A DNA stretch of 5,808 nucleotides from JBBQVZ01 sp038211015 (GTDB lineage Bacteria > Actinomycetota > UBA4738 > HRBIN12): assembly GCA_038211015.1 (NCBI GenBank), contig JBBQVZ010000170.1:1-5808 (forward strand), read 5' to 3'. The notes under the pieces are model-generated. The model was not told the DNA's origin. It ran no database searches and was given only the letters and a program-made list of their open reading frames with translations. The position numbers and the translations under genes were made by a program. This document shows, one piece after another, positions 1-5,082 of the stretch. Position 1 is the first letter of the stretch, and every line of letters begins with the position of its first letter.

Positions 1-100
1 AAGCGAACAACCCGTGGACGATCCGCTCCTTCCTCCGACGGCTCGTGCTCCCTCGGAAGGTCCGGAGGGTGATCCCGCTATCCCCAACGACGACCGCCAT
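1..100 (-). CDS. pstC: Phosphate ABC transporter permease PstC, N-terminal fragment (cut by window edge)
   Basis: The minus strand reads an open frame from an ATG at 100-98 to the window edge: 33 codons with no stop. It begins MAVVVGDSGITLRTFRG and continues into a basic stretch, SRRRKERIVHGLFA. A short polar leader, then a run of Arg/Lys, then the start of a hydrophobic segment is the usual N-terminus of PstC, one of two membrane subunits of the PstSCAB high-affinity phosphate importer. AAAGG at 110-106 lies 5 nt before the ATG and is a reasonable ribosome site. The gene follows pstS on the same strand after 82 bp containing a strong hairpin, which is the usual pst order. The membrane segments and the permease signature are outside the window, so the call rests on the N-terminal pattern plus context. 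Another membrane protein is possible but less likely. Confidence 0.82.
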   Translation of the reverse strand, partial: MAVVVGDSGITLRTFRGSTSRRRKERIVHGLFA

Positions 101-127
101 CTCAGCCTTTCGTCCTCGTTGCGCCGC

Positions 128-158
128 GTGGACCGGGCGGCGTCGCCGCCCGGTCCAC
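128..158 (-). terminator. Strong GC hairpin between pstS and pstC (attenuator or mRNA stabiliser)
   Basis: A perfect 14-bp inverted repeat (128-141 and 145-158) with a 3-nt loop lies 25 bp after the pstS stop codon. No T-run follows on either strand, so it is not a classical intrinsic terminator, although U-less hairpins are common in high-GC bacteria. Because pstC starts 28 bp beyond it on the same strand, it most likely causes partial termination or protects the 3' end of the pstS message. Either effect would give more binding protein than permease. The stem itself is certain; its function is inferred. Confidence 0.7.
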
Positions 159-182
159 CCCCGACGTTCGATCCTTCGAAGC

Positions 183-1241
183 CTAGGCCGAAGCCGAATC
201 CCACGTCGAGCGGCTGGTGGCGATCTGATCGTCGGGCAGGTCGACGTATCCGGCCTGCTGCACGGCGCTCACGATCCCGTCATCCGACAGGTAGAGGTCC
301 ACGAACGCCTTCAAGGCGGGGTTGCTCGTGATCTTCTCCTTGTTGACGTAGATGTACAGCGTCCGAGACAACGGGTACGAGCCGTCGGCGATCGTGTCCC
401 GTGTCGGCCCGACGCAGCCACTTCCACCGTCGACCTGGATGACCTTGATCTGGTCCGCCGCACCCTCGGCGTATGCGAACCCGACGAACCCGAGCGAGCT
501 ATCGGAGCCCTCCATCGCCTGGATGATCACGTTGTCATCGGGCGACGACTGGTAGTCGGGACGGAGCGTGGCCGCCTGGTCTTCAGACAATCCTTGCTCG
601 GTCGCGATGTCCGTGATGCCGGACAGCTCGATGAACGCGTCGTAGGTGCCGGACTCGGCTCCCGGCGCGGTGATCTCGAGCTGCACGTCGGGGAACACTC
701 CGTTGCCGCCAACCTTCTTGGCGAGCGAGTCGGCACCATTCCATGTGTCGATGCCCTCGGACTCGGGGCCGAACAGCGCGTACAGGTCACCGGAGTTGAG
801 GCACGTGACCGCGCTGTTCGCCGGGTTGGTCATGACCGTGATCCCGTCGAACGCGACCGCGAGTTCGACGTAGTCGATGCCTCCGTCGGCACAGGCCGTC
901 TTCTCGTCGTCCGCGATCGCACGCGACGCGTCGGAGATGTCGGTCTCGCCCTTGCAGAAGAGCACGAATCCGTCACCGGTGCCCGGGCCGTCCACGCTCA
1001 CCTGGGCGTCCGGGTTCTCCCCCGAGAAGAGCTCCGCGACCAGGTTCGAGATCGGCAGCACCGTCGATGAGCCAGAGATGGTGATCGACCCGGAGACGCC
1101 TCCGCCGCCGGTCGTGCCGGTCGTGCCGGTGCTCCCGCTGCCGCCGGCGTTGTCGCCGTCATCGCTGCTGCAAGCCGCTGCGATCAGCGAGAGGGCAAGC
1201 ACCCCTGCCAGGATGCCGGCCAGCTTCCGCGCGTTGCGCAT
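183..1241 (-). CDS. pstS: Phosphate-binding lipoprotein PstS
   Basis: This 352-residue protein is the extracellular phosphate-binding component of the PstSCAB importer. Residues 1-23 form a lipoprotein signal peptide (basic MRNARK start, hydrophobic core) ending in SLIAAAC, with Cys24 as the lipidation site. A Gly/Ser/Thr linker (about 30-50) tethers the binding domain to the membrane. The phosphate-pocket loops of the family are visible: SGSSTVLP (56-63), GPGTGDGF (85-92), TDISDASRAI (100-109) and AESGTYDAF (195-203). Four further cysteines (96, 117, 147, 276) could form disulfides outside the cell. The start at 1241 is preferred over a longer frame back to 1481 because it places the signal peptide first and has AAGGAGGG 7 nt upstream. 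The longer frame would cross the PHO boxes and the divergent kinase start. A 9-bp repeat (1107-1130) encodes part of the linker. Expression is probably induced by phosphate starvation through the upstream PHO boxes. Confidence 0.96.
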   Translation of the reverse strand: MRNARKLAGILAGVLALSLIAAACSSDDGDNAGGSGSTGTTGTTGGGGVSGSITISGSSTVLPISNLVAELFSGENPDAQVSVDGPGTGDGFVLFCKGETDISDASRAIADDEKTACADGGIDYVELAVAFDGITVMTNPANSAVTCLNSGDLYALFGPESEGIDTWNGADSLAKKVGGNGVFPDVQLEITAPGAESGTYDAFIELSGITDIATEQGLSEDQAATLRPDYQSSPDDNVIIQAMEGSDSSLGFVGFAYAEGAADQIKVIQVDGGSGCVGPTRDTIADGSYPLSRTLYIYVNKEKITSNPALKAFVDLYLSDDGIVSAVQQAGYVDLPDDQIATSRSTWDSASA

Positions 1242-1248
1242 ACTGCGT

Positions 1249-1256
1249 CCCTCCTT
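1249..1256 (-). promoter_or_regulatory. Strong ribosome binding site of pstS
   Basis: The minus strand reads AAGGAGGG, 7 nt before the ATG at 1241. It is close to the ideal Shine-Dalgarno sequence and fixes the pstS start. It also contrasts with the two plus-strand genes at 1462 and 2665, which lack such a site. Confidence 0.9.
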
Positions 1257-1279
1257 GTCGTGGATATCGATCGAGGGCG

Positions 1280-1285
1280 ATGCTA
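1280..1285 (-). promoter_or_regulatory. Candidate -10 element of the pstS promoter
   Basis: The minus strand reads TAGCAT, matching the TANNNT pattern of actinobacterial -10 boxes. Transcription would start near 1273 and give a leader of about 31 nt containing the strong ribosome site. The -35 position 17 bp upstream (1303-1308, ACCGGG) matches no consensus and overlaps the weaker PHO repeats, as expected for a promoter that needs an activator. Confidence 0.5.
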
Positions 1286-1294
1286 GGGACGCGT

Positions 1295-1334
1295 GATGGA
1301 CGCCCGGTAGACCCCAGGTGAACGTCGGGTGAAC
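1295..1334 (-). promoter_or_regulatory. PHO box array upstream of pstS
   Basis: On the minus strand the core is GTTCACC-N4-GTTCACC (two perfect units at 1328-1334 and 1317-1323, period 11 bp). Two degenerate units continue in the same phase at 1306-1312 (GTCTACC) and 1295-1301 (GTCCATC), each matching 5 of 7 bases. This agrees with the 11-bp direct-repeat PHO box bound by PhoP in Streptomyces. The array ends 9 bp upstream of the candidate -10. That is a suitable position for an OmpR/PhoB-type activator replacing the -35 contact. The two perfect units are very convincing; the outer two are tentative. Confidence 0.85.
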
Positions 1335-1391
1335 GACCTCCCGGGTGTCAGCGAGCGCGGATATGCAGGTCAGAAGGCATACGTGGCGCAT

Positions 1392-1431
1392 GATGAAGGC
1401 CGGTGGAACCGTCGGTGACCGCAAGATGAAC
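1392..1431. promoter_or_regulatory. Second, degenerate PHO box array next to the sensor kinase gene
   Basis: Four 7-bp units at an exact 11-bp period match GGTGAAC (plus-strand reading of the PHO unit): GATGAAG at 1392, GTGGAAC at 1403, GGTGACC at 1414 and GATGAAC at 1425, with 5, 5, 6 and 6 matches of 7. The last unit lies 16 bp before a candidate -10 at 1448, so it covers the -35 position of the kinase promoter. The array is out of phase with the pstS array. Read as GTTCACC it points toward pstS, so it could serve the kinase in the reverse orientation, pstS from a distance, or both. Confidence 0.55.
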
Positions 1432-1447
1432 GCCTGAGTTGACGGCC

Positions 1448-1453
1448 TACACT
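1448..1453 (+). promoter_or_regulatory. Candidate -10 of the sensor kinase promoter (leaderless mRNA)
   Basis: TACACT fits the TANNNT -10 pattern and ends only 8 nt before the ATG at 1462. Transcription would begin at about 1460-1462, leaving no leader. No Shine-Dalgarno sequence precedes this ATG, which supports leaderless translation. A TTGACG at 1439-1444 is too close to be its -35. Confidence 0.5.
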
Positions 1454-1461
1454 TCCAAGAT

Positions 1462-2634
1462 ATGGACGCGGCGACGGTCATCGGAGGGATCGCGGTCGGC
1501 CTGCTCGTCGGCGTGTGGGCGGGACGGCTGACCCTGCGCCACGACGTTCGGAAACTCGTTGCCCAGGAGCGCCGAACCGCTGAGGGGCTCGAGAAGCGCG
1601 CGCGAGTCTCGGCAGACGCGAAGCAGGTCCGCGATCAGATCCTCGGGTCGATGCAGGACGGCGTTCTGTTGTTCGACGGCGGGTGGCGCACGGCGTTCGC
1701 CAACAAGGCGCTCGAGCGGCACCTGGGTGCACGCCCGGAAGCGCTCCCCCAGGTCTATCCTCCGAGCCTCCGGGAGACGATCCGGCGCGCGGCGGAGACC
1801 GAGCGCCTAGAGGTCGCGGAGATCGAGACGGGTACTCCCACACGCTGGCTCCGTGTGACGGCCACGCCGGCGGGAACGGACGGCTCGGTCCTGGTGGTGA
1901 TCGCCGACATCACGGAAGCGCGACACCTGGACGTCGTGCGTCGCGACTTCGTCGCGAACGCGTCACACGAGCTGAAGACCCCGGCGGCGTCCATCCAAGC
2001 GGCGGCCGAGACCCTCTTGCACGTATGGCAGGAGGACCCGGAGGCCGTGCCGCGCTTCGCCGAGCAGCTCGAAAGAGAAGCGGTGCGTCTCTCCAGGATC
2101 GTCGCCGACCTCTTGGATCTCTCCCGCCTTGAGTCGGGCAGCGAGCTCCAGGACGACGTACACATCGACGCGTTGGTACGGGAGGAGAGCTCGCGGTTCG
2201 AGGAAGCGGCGATCGAGGCAGGCTTGACGATGGACGTCGAGGTCGCTCGCGTGCCTGCCGTGCGCGGTTCCGGCCGTGACCTGTCCCTGCTGGTCCGGAA
2301 CCTGTTGGACAACGCGATCCGCTACACGAGCGCCTATGGCAGGGTGGTCGCGTCGGTCACGGCCGACAACGGATCGGTCGTCCTCCGCGTGAGCGACACC
2401 GGGACCGGGATCCCATCGAAGGAGCTCTCTCGCGTGTTCGAACGCTTCTACCGCGTGGACCGCGCGCGGTCGCGAGAGACCGGCGGCACCGGCTTGGGGC
2501 TCGCGATCGTTCGACACGTCGCCGAGAACCACGGTGGCACGGTGAAGGTGGAGAGCGAGCTGGGAAAGGGCTCGACGTTCGAGGTTCGGCTGCCGTCGTC
2601 GATCCCCGAAGGGACCGAGCCCGTCGATCCCTAA
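1462..2634 (+). CDS. phoR: PhoR/SenX3-type sensor histidine kinase
   Basis: This 390-residue kinase probably senses phosphate supply and phosphorylates a PhoP/RegX3-type response regulator. One membrane segment lies at about 4-21, followed by a charged helix (about 25-55) and a PAS domain (about 56-152, beginning ILGSMQDGVLLFD). The HisKA domain carries the H-box FVANASHELKTP with phospho-acceptor His169. The ATPase domain shows the N-box (RNLLDNAIRYT, Asn280 and Asn284), G1 box DTGTGIP (312-318), F-box FERFYRVD (326-333) and G2 box GGTGLGLAI (341-349). All catalytic motifs are intact. With only one membrane segment there is no extracellular sensor loop, so the signal probably comes from the transporter or the cell interior, as proposed for PhoR through PstSCAB-PhoU. 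The assignment to phosphate rests on the divergent pstS and the PHO boxes. No response regulator is adjacent: downstream comes a metabolic-type gene. Confidence 0.86.
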   Translation: MDAATVIGGIAVGLLVGVWAGRLTLRHDVRKLVAQERRTAEGLEKRARVSADAKQVRDQILGSMQDGVLLFDGGWRTAFANKALERHLGARPEALPQVYPPSLRETIRRAAETERLEVAEIETGTPTRWLRVTATPAGTDGSVLVVIADITEARHLDVVRRDFVANASHELKTPAASIQAAAETLLHVWQEDPEAVPRFAEQLEREAVRLSRIVADLLDLSRLESGSELQDDVHIDALVREESSRFEEAAIEAGLTMDVEVARVPAVRGSGRDLSLLVRNLLDNAIRYTSAYGRVVASVTADNGSVVLRVSDTGTGIPSKELSRVFERFYRVDRARSRETGGTGLGLAIVRHVAENHGGTVKVESELGKGSTFEVRLPSSIPEGTEPVDP

Positions 2635-2649
2635 GTGCGCGGCTCGGCG

Positions 2650-2655
2650 TATGCT
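2650..2655 (+). promoter_or_regulatory. Candidate -10 of the phosphomutase cluster (leaderless or near-leaderless)
   Basis: TATGCT matches TANNNT and ends 9 nt before the ATG at 2665, giving a predicted start of transcription within about 3 nt of the codon. It lies in the 30-bp gap after the kinase stop, and no ribosome site precedes the ATG. It would give the cluster its own promoter independent of the kinase. No -35 consensus is visible. Confidence 0.42.
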
Positions 2656-2664
2656 GCCGGGCCG

Positions 2665-3306
2665 ATGACCACCCTCTTCCTGATCCGTCACGGGCTCACG
2701 GCCGTGACCGGCAAGACCCTGTACGGCCGGACCCCCGGCGTGCCGCTCGACGATCGTGGACGCGCGCAGGCGGAGTCGCTGGCGGAGCGGTTGGTCCCGG
2801 TCCGCCTGACGGCTGTCTACTCGAGCCCGCTCGACCGGTGCATGCAGACCATGGCCCCGCTCGCGGCGCGGCAGCGCCTGGACGTCGTCACCCGCGAACG
2901 CCTGATCGAGATGGACGTCGGGGACTGGACCGGACGCCCGCTCGCGCAGGTGCGTCGTACCCGCTTATGGAAAGAGCTGATCCATCGACCGTCGCATTTC
3001 CGGTTCCCCGGAGGAGAGTCGTTCGCCGACGCGCAGGCGCGCGCGCTGGCCGAGATCCACGCGATCGCGACGCGGCACCCCCGAGGTCGCGTCGCGCTGG
3101 GCTCCCACGGCGACATCATCCGGATGCTGATCGCGCATCTGTCCGGCGCGCACCTGGACCTGTTCCAGCGAACGATCGTCGACCCAGCATCCGTGTCGGT
3201 CGTCTCTCTCGGCGACGCGGGCCCGCACGTCCTGTTGGTCAACGACGCCGGCAACCTGGAACGGTTCGCTCCACCGCCGCGCAGCAAACCGAACCTGCGA
3301 GGATAG
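2665..3306 (+). CDS. Histidine-phosphatase-fold putative phosphomutase, MSMEG_4193 family
   Basis: This 213-residue protein belongs to the phosphoglycerate mutase/histidine phosphatase superfamily. The catalytic RHG is at 8-10 (His9 takes the phosphate). Arg58 in SSPLDRCMQT, the acid Glu82 in LIEMDVGDWTG and the second His148 in LGSHGDII complete the active site. Its order next to a DUF3090 gene and a PI-kinase-like gene matches the MSMEG_4193 family (TIGR03848, from memory), described as a probable phosphomutase in a three-gene actinobacterial system. The substrate is unknown. The ATG at 2665 is chosen over an in-frame GTG at 2635 because RHG normally falls within the first dozen residues and because the -10 at 2650 lies inside the longer version. 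The next gene starts 4 bp after the stop, so the two are co-transcribed. Confidence 0.92.
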   Translation: MTTLFLIRHGLTAVTGKTLYGRTPGVPLDDRGRAQAESLAERLVPVRLTAVYSSPLDRCMQTMAPLAARQRLDVVTRERLIEMDVGDWTGRPLAQVRRTRLWKELIHRPSHFRFPGGESFADAQARALAEIHAIATRHPRGRVALGSHGDIIRMLIAHLSGAHLDLFQRTIVDPASVSVVSLGDAGPHVLLVNDAGNLERFAPPPRSKPNLRG

Positions 3307-3310
3307 GCCG

Positions 3311-3832
3311 ATGGATCTGGGCGCCGTCGACCGGATCACCGCCGACGCCGTCGGGGAGCCGGGACTCCGCACGTTCTACCTCCAAGCGCGCCGTGGCACC
3401 GATCTCATGACGCTCGTCGTCGAGAAGGAGCAGGTTCGGCTCCTCGCCGCGTCGGTGCTCGATCTCCTTGCCACGATCGGGCTCGAAACCGGCACCGGCC
3501 CGGACGAGGAGGAGATGGAACTCGAGCAACCGTTCGAACCCCGGTGGCGCGCGGGGCGGCTGTCGATCGGCTACGAGGAGGACTCCGACCTGTTCCTGCT
3601 CGAGATCGAGGAGTTCCAGCCAGAGCTCGAAGAAGACGACCCCTTGCTGCTCCTGCAGGAGGACGCGGAGCTGCTGCGCCTGTTGGCGTCCCGTGAGCAG
3701 ATGCTCGCGCTCTCGCGACACGCGGCGGCGGTGGTCGACCGCGGCCGACCGACCTGCCAGTTCTGCGGCAACCCCCTCGACCCGGAGGGACACGCGTGCC
3801 CGGCGATGAACGGCCACTCGAAACGGACCTGA
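3311..3832 (+). CDS. DUF3090 family protein with C-terminal zinc-ribbon motif
   Basis: This 173-residue protein has no known activity. It matches the DUF3090 family (TIGR03847, from memory), the middle member of the conserved actinobacterial trio. The N-terminal half (FYLQARRGTDLMTLVVEKEQ and onward) is a compact mixed fold, and the centre (65-120) is very acidic. The tail CQFCGNPLDPEGHACP carries Cys149, Cys152, His161 and Cys163, spaced as a likely zinc site. GAGGA at 3299-3303 lies 7 nt before the ATG, overlapping the end of the previous gene. The last 37 bp also encode the first residues of the next gene in another frame. A binding or scaffold role for the neighbouring phosphomutase and kinase-like proteins is possible but only inferred. 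Confidence 0.93.
   Translation: MDLGAVDRITADAVGEPGLRTFYLQARRGTDLMTLVVEKEQVRLLAASVLDLLATIGLETGTGPDEEEMELEQPFEPRWRAGRLSIGYEEDSDLFLLEIEEFQPELEEDDPLLLLQEDAELLRLLASREQMLALSRHAAAVVDRGRPTCQFCGNPLDPEGHACPAMNGHSKRT
3784..3789 (+). promoter_or_regulatory. Ribosome binding site inside the DUF3090 gene, fixing the next start
   Basis: GGAGGG lies 6 nt before the GTG at 3796. Because it sits inside the preceding coding region, it decides in favour of this GTG and of a real 37-bp overlap. It also encodes part of the PEG in the zinc-ribbon tail (LDPEGHAC), so the site is under two constraints. Confidence 0.8.
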
Positions 3833-4539
3833 ACGACCCACGGATCCCCGCGGCGCTCGTCTCCGGCGAGCTGGAGCTGCTCGGCCTGCTCCCCAACTCG
3901 TCCAACTACACGTTCCTCGCGCGGGCCACGACGGGAGACGACCAGGTCCTCGTGGTCTACAAGCCTCGTCGAGGTGAGATCCCGCTCTGGGACTTCCCCG
4001 AGGGAACGCTCTGCCGGCGCGAGGTCGCGGCGTACGTGGTCGCGCGCGAGCTCGGCTGGCCGAACGTTCCTCCGACGGTGCTCCGGGAGGGCCCAGAAGG
4101 CCTCGGCTCGGCGCAGCTGTTCGTAGAGTTCGATCCTTCGCAGCACTACTTCACCCTCGAGGGGACGCACGCCGCCGAGTTCCGGCGCGTGGCCCTGTTC
4201 GACATGGTGGTGAACAACGCCGATCGGAAGGGCGGCCACTGCCTGCTCGACCCAGGCGGCACGATCTGGGTCGTCGACCACGGTGTCTGCTTCAACGAGG
4301 AACCGAAGCTCCGCACGGTGATCTGGGAGCACGTCGGCGAATCGATCCCGGGCGAGCTGCTCGACGACGTCCGCGCGCTGCAGGAGCGATCGCGCACGGG
4401 CGAACTGCGAACGGAGCTCGACGAGCTGCTCTCCGCCGAAGAGTTGGTCGCGCTCGACGACCGGATCGACGCCGTGCTGGCCGCCGGGAGGTTCCCGGAG
4501 CCCGGCCCGGGACGGCCGTACCCCTGGCCGCCGGTGTGA
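3796..4539 (+). CDS. PI3/4-kinase-like protein, SCO1664 family
   Basis: This 247-residue protein is the kinase-like member of the trio (TIGR03843 family, from memory), with distant similarity to phosphatidylinositol 3-/4-kinases. An SNYTFLA glycine-loop-like segment (36-42) precedes the probable ATP lysine Lys56 in VVYKPRRGE, and Glu76 in CRREVAAY may pair with it. The catalytic loop is FDMVVNNADRKGGH (135-148; Asn140, Asn141, Asp143) and the metal-binding DFG equivalent is VVDHGVCF (Asp161). Key residues appear intact, so it is probably an active kinase; the substrate is unknown. The C-terminus YPWPPV is an unusual motif that I recall as shared in the family. The GTG start is supported by GGAGGG 6 nt upstream. 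Its stop overlaps the start of the alkyltransferase gene by 4 bp (GTGA). It could act on the same small molecule as the phosphomutase, but this is inference. Confidence 0.9.
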   Translation: MPGDERPLETDLNDPRIPAALVSGELELLGLLPNSSNYTFLARATTGDDQVLVVYKPRRGEIPLWDFPEGTLCRREVAAYVVARELGWPNVPPTVLREGPEGLGSAQLFVEFDPSQHYFTLEGTHAAEFRRVALFDMVVNNADRKGGHCLLDPGGTIWVVDHGVCFNEEPKLRTVIWEHVGESIPGELLDDVRALQERSRTGELRTELDELLSAEELVALDDRIDAVLAAGRFPEPGPGRPYPWPPV

Positions 4540-5045
4540 CGGACCACCGGTCCACCTCGATACCCACACCACTCGGCGACATGACCGTCGTCGTTTCCGA
4601 TCGGGGCGTGGTGTGGACGATGTTCTCCGACGAGGACGTCGGTGCCGAGCTGGAGCGGCTCGAGGCACGGCTCGGTTCGGCGATCCGACCTGGGGCGGCT
4701 CGCTTCATGACGCCCATGCGCCGTGAGATCGAGGGGTACTTCCGCGGGGCCGGACGAGTGTTCGCGACGCCGGTCGACCTGGTGCTCGTGTCGGATGGCT
4801 TCGGACGACGCGTCCTGGAGGCGACGATGGCCATCCCTTACGGCGAGCTCGCCACGTACGGCGACGTGGCGGCCGCGGCCGGCAGCCTCCGCGCGAGCCG
4901 GGCCGCGGGAGGCGCTCTGAGCCGCTGCCCGATCGAGCTGTTCGTCCCGTGCCACCGGGTCGTTCACGCCGGAGGGACGATCGGCGGATACGGCCGTCAC
5001 GAGGATCGGAAGCGGTGGCTCCTGCGCCACGAGGGAGCCGTCTGA
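4536..5045 (+). CDS. ogt: Methylated-DNA--protein-cysteine methyltransferase (O6-alkylguanine repair)
   Basis: This 169-residue protein removes alkyl groups from O6-alkylguanine by one-way transfer to its own cysteine. The N-terminal half (about 8-85) resembles the Ogt-type N-domain. The C-terminal domain contains IPYGELATYGDVA, the arginine finger Arg122 in RAAGGAL, the active site PCHRV (138-142, nucleophile Cys139), and the terminal WLLRHE (Glu166), which completes the Cys-His-Glu relay. The position equivalent to the hinge Asn (Asn137 in human MGMT), normally N-P, is Cys131 here (SRCPIEL), which is odd. The length matches Ogt, so the gene is full size. The GTG start overlaps the kinase-like stop as GTGA; an in-frame ATG at 4581 is a weaker alternative because it trims the N-domain. 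Coupled translation with the trio is likely, although a repair role for the trio does not follow. Confidence 0.93.
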   Translation: MTDHRSTSIPTPLGDMTVVVSDRGVVWTMFSDEDVGAELERLEARLGSAIRPGAARFMTPMRREIEGYFRGAGRVFATPVDLVLVSDGFGRRVLEATMAIPYGELATYGDVAAAAGSLRASRAAGGALSRCPIELFVPCHRVVHAGGTIGGYGRHEDRKRWLLRHEGAV

Positions 5046-5082
5046 CGGGACGTTCCGGCGATGTCGCGAGAAGATGGTCGCG

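Noticed and set aside
45..1070. A 341-codon open frame on the plus strand opposite pstS
   Set aside because: It is antisense to a clearly recognised pstS, its Arg/Val/Asp-rich composition is typical of a GC-rich shadow frame, and it has no domain or ribosome site.
1107..1130. Short tandem repeat (9-bp unit, about 2.7 copies)
   Set aside because: It only encodes the Gly/Thr linker of the PstS lipoprotein; such linkers are naturally repetitive and variable.
1439..1444. TTGACG as a -35 element for the kinase
   Set aside because: It is only 3 bp from the TACACT -10, and 17 bp downstream of it there is only the start codon region with no -10 match.
1242..1481. Extension of pstS back to an ATG at 1481
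   Set aside because: The extra 80 residues would put the signal peptide inside the protein, cross both PHO arrays and overlap the kinase start. The ATG at 1241 has an excellent ribosome site.
2635..2664. GTG at 2635 as the phosphomutase start
   Set aside because: It would add ten residues before the RHG motif, lacks a ribosome site and would place the candidate -10 inside the coding region.
1963..2691. A 242-codon minus-strand frame opposite the sensor kinase
   Set aside because: Its composition is that of the kinase gene's complement, it matches no recognisable domain, and the kinase motifs on the plus strand are complete.
3571..4668. A 365-codon minus-strand frame opposite DUF3090 and the kinase-like gene
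   Set aside because: It spans three genes with clear motifs on the other strand and is low-complexity Arg/Ser/Glu-rich sequence expected of a shadow.
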